Of a DNA stretch of 56,445 nt, positions 17,544 to 25,111 are shown in pieces; positions within the stretch are counted from its first letter, which is position 1; each line of letters begins with the position of its first letter. A model generated the notes under the pieces. That model was not told where the DNA came from. It worked only from the letters and a program-made list of their open reading frames with translations, and searched no databases. Source of the stretch: Ruminococcus sp. (lineage in GTDB: Bacteria > Bacillota > Clostridia > Oscillospirales > Ruminococcaceae). A program made the position numbers and the translations under genes. The stretch lies in the NCBI GenBank assembly GCA_017961625.1, contig JAGCWY010000055.1, forward strand, positions 1-56,445, given 5' to 3'.

Positions 17544-18431
17544 TTACATCTCATACTGTTCGGTCTTTACGACCTTATTAATAAACAGTGTTACTACCAG
17601 ACAGAGAACAAGAAGTACTACGCCTATCGCGCTTGCATAGCCATATTTAGAGAACTTGAAGCCCTGCTGATATAGGTGAGTTGCAAGAACCTCTGTCCTG
17701 TGGTTCGGTCCGCCCTCTGTCATGTTGAATATAAGATCGAAGAATTTCAGTGATCCTATCGCATTGAGGGACATAGCTGTAGCTACCATTGGTTTTATCA
17801 GGGGAAGCGTTATGTACCTGAATGTCTGGGGCTTAGTACAGCCGTCGATATAACTTGCTTCCATAAGGGACTTGTTTATACCGGAAATCTGAGCCATGTA
17901 AAGCATCATTGACTGACCAACATACTGCCAGAGACATACAAAAGCTATTACCCACATAGGAAGGATAATAAAGCCTTTTGTATCCATAAGCCAGAGAGGA
18001 GGTTCCTTTACCCCCCATTTTTCAAGGAGCTGGTTAATACCAAGCTTCGGCATGAATATGAAAAGCCACATCAGACCGAGAGCTGCCGAAGAAAGTACAC
18101 AGGGAAGATAGATTATGTTCTTGAATACATTTCGTCCTTTTTTAATGTTTGTCAGCAAGCCTGCGAGGAAAAGACCTACGATAAGCTGTGACACACAGGA
18201 GAAAATGAGAAAGAACAATGAGTTCTTGAGAGCAATGCCGAACGTTTTATCAGAAAGTAGTGCCTTATAGTTGTCAAGTCCGATGAAAACGGGGGCACTT
18301 ATGCCTTTATAATCACAGAATGAATAATACACCGACTGAACGATCGGTATAAAAAGCACCAGTGTGAACAAAAGGAATGCAGGAAGCATGAAAACAAGTA
18401 TTGCTTTCTTGTTCCTAAGCATTTTGTCCAT
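17544..18431 (-). CDS. Carbohydrate ABC transporter permease, MalF type
   Basis: A 295-residue permease with six predicted membrane segments, beginning RNKKAILVFMLPAFLLFTLV. The EAA loop reads EASYIDGCTKPQTFRYITLPL. It forms the translocation pore with the MalG-type protein downstream. It is separated from the binding-protein gene by a stable stem-loop (18477-18512). Such stems often let the binding protein be made in excess over the permeases. Family and role in sugar import are clear; the specific sugar is inferred from neighbours. Confidence 0.92.
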   Translation of the reverse strand: MDKMLRNKKAILVFMLPAFLLFTLVLFIPIVQSVYYSFCDYKGISAPVFIGLDNYKALLSDKTFGIALKNSLFFLIFSCVSQLIVGLFLAGLLTNIKKGRNVFKNIIYLPCVLSSAALGLMWLFIFMPKLGINQLLEKWGVKEPPLWLMDTKGFIILPMWVIAFVCLWQYVGQSMMLYMAQISGINKSLMEASYIDGCTKPQTFRYITLPLIKPMVATAMSLNAIGSLKFFDLIFNMTEGGPNHRTEVLATHLYQQGFKFSKYGYASAIGVVLLVLCLVVTLFINKVVKTEQYEM

Positions 18432-18476
18432 GCTGGACCAACTCCTTTCAGAAGATCAATATCTTAAAATAGTTAA

Positions 18477-18512
18477 AACAATATAGGGGCGCAGGGTACG
18501 CCCCTATTGTTT
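18477..18512 (-). promoter_or_regulatory. Intercistronic stem-loop between binding protein and permease genes
   Basis: ATAGGGGCG pairs perfectly with CGCCCCTAT, extended by AACA/TGTT. It stands 20 nt after the binding-protein stop. It is likely a partial terminator or mRNA-stabilising stem that sets gene dosage within the operon. Confidence 0.7.
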
Positions 18513-18531
18513 TTTCAGGTTTAGTCAGAAA

Positions 18532-19857
18532 TTACTTTCTGCAATTTGCATTGTAGAATTCTTCCATGTCCTTTGCAGCATCTGCAGGTTTCATATCGCC
18601 GAGGAATACTGCAACCATAGTATCATCAAAGTGAGCACCGGTCTCTGTAGTAGGCATTGACTCATTGTAGAAGCCAAATGTACCCTTTGCATTGCCGAAT
18701 ATATCCATAACATAAGAGAGCTGCTTTGGAGCTGCTGCCGGATCATACTGAACCTTTGTTACAGGAATCTTACCGCCTTTTTCAGCAGTGTACTTCTGAG
18801 CTTCATCATCAGTGAAGTATTTAATGAGAGTTGCGGCAGCTTCAGGATACTTTGTTGTTGAGCTCATACAGAGCGAGTCAGATTTAGCGATGATTCTTTC
18901 AACGCCAGGGAACTGGAATACACCGCATTTTGATTCAAAGTCAGGGTTAGCGCCGTTCATCTGACCGATTACCCATGAACCCTGAATAAGGATAGCAGCT
19001 TCTCCGTTGTAGAAGTTAGCTGTAGCAACGTCGTTGGTATCACCAGCTGCTGTTCTCTGGAAGTACTTTGATAACGTAACAAGCTTGTTGCAGACATTCT
19101 CGAGCTTACCGTCTTCCCATGAAGCAGAACCATCAGCAAGCTTTGGAAGGTTAACGCCCTCAGCTTCACAAAGATAACCTGCTACCATTGAGAGACACCA
19201 TGCAGTACCTGCGGAAATTGTTATAGGAGTATATCCTGCATCTTCAAGCTTCTTGCAGGTATCGAGCAATTCATCCCAGTTTTTAGGAATAGATGCACCT
19301 GCATCCTCGAACATCTCTGTATTGTAGAAGCAGCAAGCAGCTGCTGTGTTCAGCGGAACAGCATAAATCTTTCCATCATAAGTCTGCTGTGTAAATACAG
19401 CGTCACTTGTGAAGCTATCCTTCCAGCCATCCTTGTTGAGATACTCATCAAGAGGTGCTGCAACGCCAGGCTCAACATAGTCTGTAAGCTGAGGTCCGGG
19501 GCTTACTATAAATACATCAGGTGTATCCTTTGCAGAAACATGAGCATTGAGGTTGTTATAATACTCTTCAAGATTTGTGGTAATAGGTGTTACATGATAC
19601 TTACCCTCAAAATCCTTGTTAAATCTTTCGATAGTCTCCCTGTAGCCAATCGACACAGGGTCCGAAGTTGCGTTAAGGTCATCCCAGAACATCCATGTGA
19701 TCTCCTGAACCTTATCGGATCCGCTGTTATTTGCAGAATTGCTAGCTCCGCTGTTTGAGGAGCTGCCCGAATTACTGGAATTTCCGCCGCAGCCTGTAAG
19801 TGTTGTTGCTAACATTGCTGCTGACATAAGTGTTGCGAAGAATCTTCTTTTTCTCAT
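18532..19857 (-). CDS. Sugar-binding lipoprotein of ABC importer
   Basis: About 441 residues. The ATG at 19857 is favoured over 19863 because AGGAGGT lies 8 nt upstream. An N-terminal signal and lipobox (LATTLTGCGGN) give a lipid-anchored extracellular binding protein. A Ser/Asn/Gly-rich spacer follows, and then a family 1 solute-binding fold (VQEITWMFWDDLNAT..., with GEAAILIQGSWVIGQ). It captures oligosaccharides for the two permeases downstream. It is the first gene of the operon, behind a strong promoter and divergent from GH51 across an operator-rich intergenic region, so both halves probably share control. Confidence 0.92.
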   Translation of the reverse strand: MRKRRFFATLMSAAMLATTLTGCGGNSSNSGSSSNSGASNSANNSGSDKVQEITWMFWDDLNATSDPVSIGYRETIERFNKDFEGKYHVTPITTNLEEYYNNLNAHVSAKDTPDVFIVSPGPQLTDYVEPGVAAPLDEYLNKDGWKDSFTSDAVFTQQTYDGKIYAVPLNTAAACCFYNTEMFEDAGASIPKNWDELLDTCKKLEDAGYTPITISAGTAWCLSMVAGYLCEAEGVNLPKLADGSASWEDGKLENVCNKLVTLSKYFQRTAAGDTNDVATANFYNGEAAILIQGSWVIGQMNGANPDFESKCGVFQFPGVERIIAKSDSLCMSSTTKYPEAAATLIKYFTDDEAQKYTAEKGGKIPVTKVQYDPAAAPKQLSYVMDIFGNAKGTFGFYNESMPTTETGAHFDDTMVAVFLGDMKPADAAKDMEEFYNANCRK

Positions 19858-19986
19858 TACCATTACCTCCTGGTTATTTCCCGCACGGCAGTTATCTTAA
19901 TTGACATATCATTATGCCGTCATACCGTCCGGCAAGTTTTACGGTTAAACCGAATTTGATATTGCACCACTACGGTGTCTTTGTAA

Positions 19987-20015
19987 ATCTTACCATATAA
20001 TTAACAAGTTGTCAA
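19987..20015 (-). promoter_or_regulatory. Sigma-A promoter of the importer operon
   Basis: On the minus strand TTGACA (20015-20010), a 17-nt spacer and TAAGAT (19992-19987). The leader to the ATG at 19857 is about 120 nt. Confidence 0.82.
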
Positions 20016-20053
20016 TAAATATGAGCAATAAGGGCAAAAAATGATTAAAATCC

Positions 20054-20119
20054 ACGAATTTTCGTATACCAATAGCAAATTTTGGTAAGTTAAAAAATAA
20101 ATACAAATTTTTGGTAAGT
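20054..20119. promoter_or_regulatory. Direct repeats and dyad between divergent arabinoxylan genes
   Basis: Two direct repeats, AAATTTTGGTAAGT (20077-20090) and AAATTTTTGGTAAGT (20105-20119), lie about 28 nt apart, or nearly three helical turns. The imperfect dyad ACGAATTTTCGT lies at 20054-20065. This fits binding of a dimeric activator such as an AraC-type or response regulator. The regulator is not encoded next to it. Confidence 0.55.
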
Positions 20120-20134
20120 GTAAATCGCTTTACA
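20119..20134. promoter_or_regulatory. LacI/GalR-type operator
   Basis: A 16-bp palindrome, TGTAAA TCGC TTTACA, with central CG. This is the form expected for a LacI/GalR-family repressor (or a CcpA cre variant). It lies 66 nt before the GH51 -35 element and 105 nt before the importer -35 element. Confidence 0.65.
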
Positions 20135-20199
20135 TTTCAGGCAGTATACAACGTTCGACCTTCATTCATATTAGCTGTCAGCATTTTTGTTATTTTCTC

Positions 20200-20228
20200 T
20201 TGACAAAAGGATTTCAATGGTGTATACT
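20200..20228 (+). promoter_or_regulatory. Sigma-A promoter of GH51 gene
   Basis: TTGACA (20200-20205), a 17-nt spacer and TATACT (20223-20228). The predicted leader is about 95 nt. Confidence 0.85.
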
Positions 20229-20328
20229 ACAAACAATCAGGCGCAATGATAGTACTTGTAGAAAAAGCATTGCTGTAATAATCTATATATACTATGATAA
20301 CATTATAAGTCCTAAAAGGAGATTAGGT

Positions 20329-21810
20329 ATGAAGGCAAAAATCACAATTGATTTGAATGATGCAATCGGCAGAGTCGATCAGAGATTATTCGGTTCTTTT
20401 ATCGAACATCTAGGCAGAGCAGTATACGGCGGCATCTATGAACCGGGTCACGAAACCGCAGATGACATGGGCTTCCGTCAGGATGTTATGGAGCTGGTCA
20501 AGCAGCTTCATGTGCCAATCGTCCGCTATCCAGGCGGCAATTTTGTTTCAGGATACAACTGGGAAGACGGTATAGGCGACCGCACAAAGCGACCTCGCAA
20601 GCTTGAACTTGCATGGAACAGCATTGAGACAAACGAAATTGGTATAGACGAATTTCAGGAATGGGCAAAACGCGCAGGCTCTGAAGTCATGATGACAGTA
20701 AATCTTGGAACAAGAGGTGCAGATGATGCCCGGAATCTTGTGGAGTACTGCAATCTTCGAACAGATACATACTATGCAGACCTACGTAAACAGAATGGAT
20801 TTGAAGAACCGTTCAATATCAAGGTATGGTGTCTTGGAAATGAAATGGACGGAGACTGGCAGATTGGTTACAAAAAGCCGCTGGAATATGCACGTCTTGC
20901 CTGTGAAACTGCAAAGCTGATGAAACTGACTGATCCGACGATAGAACTTGTTGCATGTGGAAGCTCAGGTCCTTTAATGCCAACCTTCGGTGAATGGGAA
21001 CGCACCGTACTACGTGAGTGCTATGACCATGTGGATTATATCTCCCTGCATAGCTATTATGGTAATCGCGACCAGAACACATTGGAATTTCTGGCGTCAT
21101 CTGCAGAAATGGATAAGTTCATCAAAGAGACCGTCCGTATCTGTGATGAGATAAAAGCAGAAAAAGGCTCCGAAAAAGATATCATGCTTTCATTTGATGA
21201 ATGGAACGTCTGGTTCCATAGCAACGAACAGGATAAGAAAATCGAGCACTGGCAGATTGCACCGCCGCTTCTTGAGGACGTATACAATGTCGAGGACGCG
21301 CTTGTTGTTGGCGGACTGCTAATAACTCTTCTGAGAAACTGCGACAGAGTTAAGATTGCCTGTCTTGCACAGCTGGTCAATGTAATTGCTCCGATAATGA
21401 CAGAAACAGGTGGAAAAGTATGGGCACAGACTATTTTTTATCCTTTCCTGCACTGCTCTGAGCATGGACGCGGAATAGCTCTGAATACAAAGTGCGATTG
21501 TGATACTTATCAGACATCGTCAAAGACTGATGTACCATATATCGAAAGTATCGCAGTTTATGACGATAATAATGACACTATCACATTATTTGCAGTGAAT
21601 CGTTCACTGGACGGAACATATAATTTAGAATTGTCTGGCTTTGACGGTTATTGCCTGCAATCCCATACTGTTCTCACAGGAAACGACCTAAATCAGTGCA
21701 ACACAGCAGCTAATCCAAATGCTGTTGTCCCCTGCGATGCTGGAACTGATATGATGCTTTCACCTCATTCATGGAATATGTTTATCTTTTCAAAATCACA
21801 GAATAATTGA
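20329..21810 (+). CDS. Intracellular alpha-L-arabinofuranosidase, GH51
   Basis: 493 residues from the ATG at 20329, preceded by AAAGGAGAT; the open frame extends upstream to 20200 but that part overlaps the promoter. The fold is the GH51 TIM barrel with a C-terminal beta domain. Catalytic residues match the family: Glu172 in GNEMDG (acid/base) and Glu291 in SFDEWNVW (nucleophile), along with the N-terminal VRYPGGNF. There is no signal peptide, so it removes arabinose from imported arabino- or arabinoxylo-oligosaccharides in the cytoplasm. It faces the ABC importer and has its own promoter, with a terminator just downstream. Confidence 0.95.
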   Translation: MKAKITIDLNDAIGRVDQRLFGSFIEHLGRAVYGGIYEPGHETADDMGFRQDVMELVKQLHVPIVRYPGGNFVSGYNWEDGIGDRTKRPRKLELAWNSIETNEIGIDEFQEWAKRAGSEVMMTVNLGTRGADDARNLVEYCNLRTDTYYADLRKQNGFEEPFNIKVWCLGNEMDGDWQIGYKKPLEYARLACETAKLMKLTDPTIELVACGSSGPLMPTFGEWERTVLRECYDHVDYISLHSYYGNRDQNTLEFLASSAEMDKFIKETVRICDEIKAEKGSEKDIMLSFDEWNVWFHSNEQDKKIEHWQIAPPLLEDVYNVEDALVVGGLLITLLRNCDRVKIACLAQLVNVIAPIMTETGGKVWAQTIFYPFLHCSEHGRGIALNTKCDCDTYQTSSKTDVPYIESIAVYDDNNDTITLFAVNRSLDGTYNLELSGFDGYCLQSHTVLTGNDLNQCNTAANPNAVVPCDAGTDMMLSPHSWNMFIFSKSQNN

Positions 21811-21840
21811 CAGTACTTGTTGAAAAAGTCATTGTGTAAC

Positions 21841-21886
21841 AAAACACCTCCGTGCTGTAATGATGAAATGCACGAAGGTGTTTTTT
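21841..21886 (+). terminator. Intrinsic terminator after GH51
   Basis: AACACCT-CGTGC pairs with GCACG-AGGTGTT with one mismatch and a 14-nt loop, followed by six T. Confidence 0.85.
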
Positions 21887-22013
21887 GATATGAAATGATT
21901 TCTATACCGGAAGCTGTCCAGTGAATTTTAATGAATAAATAACATACATACATAATTCTATTCAATAATATGCATTATAATATGACCCATTTATTGATAA
22001 AGGAGCTGACACA

Positions 22014-23522
22014 ATGTTAAGGATAGCAAATACTGAAAATGGACAAGTACGCGGTCTGCCAGCAGCAGACCCTAGAGTAACCACATTCAAGGGCATACCT
22101 TTTGCCGCTCCGCCTATTGGCGTGAACCGCTGGCGTGCTCCTCAACCTGCCGAAAACTGGAAGGGAGTACGCGACTGCTTTGAATTCGCCCCCATATCCG
22201 TTCAGGATACCCCCGGTGTTGGTGACGATATATACTGCCGCGAATGGCACGTAGATCCCGAGATACCAATGAGTGAGGACTGCCTCTACCTTAATGTATG
22301 GACAAACGCGAAATCCGCATATGAACGTAAGCCCGTGCTTGTATGGTTTTTCGGCGGCGGTTTTCAATGGGGCTATACATCTGAAATGGAATTTGACGGA
22401 GAACGTCTCGCAAGAAGAGCTATCGTCGTAGTAACAGTGAATTACCGCTTAGGTGCGCTGGGTTTTCTCTGCCATCCTCAGCTAACGATAGAGCAACCCA
22501 ATGCACCCTGTAATTTCGGCAGCCTCGATCAGCAGGCAGGTCTTAAATGGGTCCGCCGCAATATTGCTAACTTCGGAGGTGATCCCGATAATATAACCAT
22601 TGCAGGACAGTCCGCAGGCGGAGGAAGTGTAATGGCCCAAATGGCTTGCAAAGAAAACGCAGGTGATTTCAAAAGGGCTGTGGTCATGAGTGGAATGTTC
22701 GGCTCGCCTTATGAGGTCAATGAATTCTTCTTGCCTCAAAGCCTTGAACAGGCAGGCAAAAAAGGCGAAAGGCTCTTTGATTACTTGGGTGTTAAAACTC
22801 TAGAAGAAGCAAGAAAACTTGATGCCAATTACATTCGAAACAAGTATTCCGAGCTTCGCAATAACGGCGAGATGTTCTTTACGATAGTACAGGACGGGCA
22901 TTTCTGCACAGATGACCCCATGGAAGCTTTCAGAAACGGCTCACGTCTCCGTGTACCAGTTATGGGCGGCAATACCGGGGATGAATTCATAGAATATATT
23001 CATGCGGCAGACGATGACGAGCTGGTAAAAAAAGCAAAGAAGTACTTCGGCAGCAAAGCTGACGAATTCCTTGCATTTCCGGAAGCCAAAGTCAAAACTA
23101 ATTTAGGCTATTCGCCTGTTTCCTCCCCCGAGCTTGGAGTAAAGAACGCCTTCCTCGGTGAAAGCAGGCAGAAGGACCCAAAAGACTGCTACTACTACCG
23201 TTTCATTCCTGATATACCCGGTAATGATTCTCCAGGAACCTTCCACTCTGTTGATTTATGGTTCTTCTTTGAGACACTTGCAAAATGCAGCAGACCCTTT
23301 GCTGGCAGACATTATGATCTTGCAAGACAGATGTGCGATTACTGGGCTAACTTCATCAAGAATGGAGACCCTAATGGCTTTGACATCAATGGCAACATGC
23401 TCCCTGAATGGAAGCCATATACCCACGCCGATCGAAATGAGATGCTTTTCACCAGTAACGGAGCACAGGCATCGACCGAGAATAACAGCTTTCTCATGTT
23501 CCTGCTCGATGAATTGAAATAA
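22014..23522 (+). CDS. Type-B carboxylesterase
   Basis: A 502-residue alpha/beta hydrolase of the carboxylesterase-B (PnbA) family. Visible features are the oxyanion segment FFGGGFQWG, nucleophile Ser200 in AGQSAGGG, a TGDEF acid segment and a histidine in FHSVDLWFF. No signal peptide, so cytoplasmic. Its place between GH51 and GH43, 18 nt upstream of the latter, suggests it removes acetyl or feruloyl-type esters from imported arabinoxylan oligosaccharides (inference from context). A weak AAAGGAG site precedes the ATG. Substrate cannot be read from the sequence. Confidence 0.88.
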   Translation: MLRIANTENGQVRGLPAADPRVTTFKGIPFAAPPIGVNRWRAPQPAENWKGVRDCFEFAPISVQDTPGVGDDIYCREWHVDPEIPMSEDCLYLNVWTNAKSAYERKPVLVWFFGGGFQWGYTSEMEFDGERLARRAIVVVTVNYRLGALGFLCHPQLTIEQPNAPCNFGSLDQQAGLKWVRRNIANFGGDPDNITIAGQSAGGGSVMAQMACKENAGDFKRAVVMSGMFGSPYEVNEFFLPQSLEQAGKKGERLFDYLGVKTLEEARKLDANYIRNKYSELRNNGEMFFTIVQDGHFCTDDPMEAFRNGSRLRVPVMGGNTGDEFIEYIHAADDDELVKKAKKYFGSKADEFLAFPEAKVKTNLGYSPVSSPELGVKNAFLGESRQKDPKDCYYYRFIPDIPGNDSPGTFHSVDLWFFFETLAKCSRPFAGRHYDLARQMCDYWANFIKNGDPNGFDINGNMLPEWKPYTHADRNEMLFTSNGAQASTENNSFLMFLLDELK

Positions 23523-23540
23523 AGATAGGAGGATAATTTT

Positions 23541-24941
23541 ATGAGCAAAAAGCAGGCGTTCAATCCCTATCTCCCAAGCTGGGAGTATATCCCCGACGGT
23601 GAGCCTTATGTATTCGGTGATCGTGTATACGTCTATGGTTCTCACGACTTCTGGAACGGTTATGTATTCTGCATGGGTGACTACGTATGCTGGTCAGCCC
23701 CTATAAACGATCTAGGTAACTGGCGCTATGAGGGCATTATCTACCCAAGAAACGCTGACCCCATGAACAAAGACGGCTATATGTGCCTTTACGCTCCCGA
23801 CGTTACTGTAGGTCCAGACGGAAGATATTACCTCTACTATGTACTTGACAAGGTTGGCGTTATGTCCGTTGCGGTATGTGATGAACCCGCAGGCCAGTAT
23901 GAATTCTATGGCTATGTTCACTATCAGGACGGCACTCGTCTTGGAGAGAGAGATGGAGACGAGCCGCAGTTCGACCCAGGAGTTATAACCGAAGGTGATA
24001 AGACATATATGTACAGTGGATTCTGTCCCGAGGGCGACAAATCAAGAACAGGCTCAAAGGTGGTTACACTTGATAAGGATATGCTGACTGTTATCACCGA
24101 GCCTCAGGTAATAGTACCCGGGATCTGTTACAGCGCAGGCACCCAGTTCGAAGGGCACGCTTTCTTCGAGGCTTCTTCAATAAGGAAAGTAAACGGTAAA
24201 TACTATTTTATTTACTCCTCTGAGGTAATGCATGAGCTTTGCTACGCTGTCAGCGATGATCCACTCAAAGGATTCAGTTACGGCGGTGTGCTAGTCAGCA
24301 ACACCGATCTGCATATTAATACCTACAAGCCGGCAGATATGCCCACAAACCGCGGCGCAAATAACCACGGCAGCATAATCGAACTTGGCAGTAAATGGTA
24401 TATTTTCTATCACAGACATACCAACGGCACATGGTTCTCAAGACAAGGCTGTGCTGAAAAGCTCACTCTCAATGCCGACGGTAGCTTCAATCAAGCTGAG
24501 ATAACTTCCTGTGGTCTCAACGGTACTCCTCTTGAAGGCAAGGGCGAATATCCTTCTTATATTGCCTGCAATATCTTCGGCAAGAAACCCGAGCTTTATA
24601 TCGGAGATCTCAATGCCCCACGTATAGTTCAGGACGGTAAAGATGGAGATGAAGAGATAGGATATATCTCAAATATCAAAGAAGGTACCAATATAGGATT
24701 CAAGTACTTTGAATGCAAAAGCATAAATAAGGTCAGCATTACTACCCGCGGCTACGGAGGCGGTACTTTTGCCGTTAAGACAGCATGGGACGGCGTAGAA
24801 CTCGGAGAGATTGAAATCGAAAACAGTAACGTATGGAAGAAATTCACTGCTGATATCAGTATCCCCGACGGTGTGAACGCTATATGGTTCACATTCAAAG
24901 GAACCGGCAATCCTTCCCTCGGCTCATTCACCTTAGAATAA
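23541..24941 (+). CDS. Intracellular GH43 beta-xylosidase/arabinofuranosidase
   Basis: 466 residues. A five-bladed GH43 propeller (about 1-320) carries the three expected acids: Asp19 in IPDGEP (general base), Asp87 in YAPDVTV (pKa modulator) and Glu210 in FFEASSIRK (acid). A C-terminal beta-sandwich (about 350-466) resembles a CBM6/36-type module. Without a signal peptide it acts on imported oligosaccharides. It is translated from an AGGAGG site 18 nt after the esterase, so the two form an operon. The exact activity (xylosidase, arabinofuranosidase or both) is not decidable by eye. Confidence 0.9.
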   Translation: MSKKQAFNPYLPSWEYIPDGEPYVFGDRVYVYGSHDFWNGYVFCMGDYVCWSAPINDLGNWRYEGIIYPRNADPMNKDGYMCLYAPDVTVGPDGRYYLYYVLDKVGVMSVAVCDEPAGQYEFYGYVHYQDGTRLGERDGDEPQFDPGVITEGDKTYMYSGFCPEGDKSRTGSKVVTLDKDMLTVITEPQVIVPGICYSAGTQFEGHAFFEASSIRKVNGKYYFIYSSEVMHELCYAVSDDPLKGFSYGGVLVSNTDLHINTYKPADMPTNRGANNHGSIIELGSKWYIFYHRHTNGTWFSRQGCAEKLTLNADGSFNQAEITSCGLNGTPLEGKGEYPSYIACNIFGKKPELYIGDLNAPRIVQDGKDGDEEIGYISNIKEGTNIGFKYFECKSINKVSITTRGYGGGTFAVKTAWDGVELGEIEIENSNVWKKFTADISIPDGVNAIWFTFKGTGNPSLGSFTLE

Positions 24942-25009
24942 TCAGCAAAGCTGATTTCTAAAGGAATATAAACACTAATGTTCCACATATCGTACGCTTA
25001 GTAATATTA

Positions 25010-25040
25010 TGCCCCTGACCGATAAGTCAGGGGCACATTT
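25010..25040 (+). terminator. Intrinsic terminator after GH43
   Basis: TGCCCCTGAC pairs with GTCAGGGGCA across a 6-nt loop, followed by CATTTTAAT. Convergent with the gene ending at 25112. Confidence 0.85.
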
Positions 25041-25111
25041 TAATATCCAAATGTCATAAGAATATTTTACTTATTTTATCACAAAGATCATGATTCGCGC
25101 TAACCTAATAG

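Noticed and set aside
23158..23645. Overlapping frames on both strands at the esterase-GH43 junction
   Set aside because: Both are shadows of the esterase 3' end; the two real genes have good ribosome sites and motifs.
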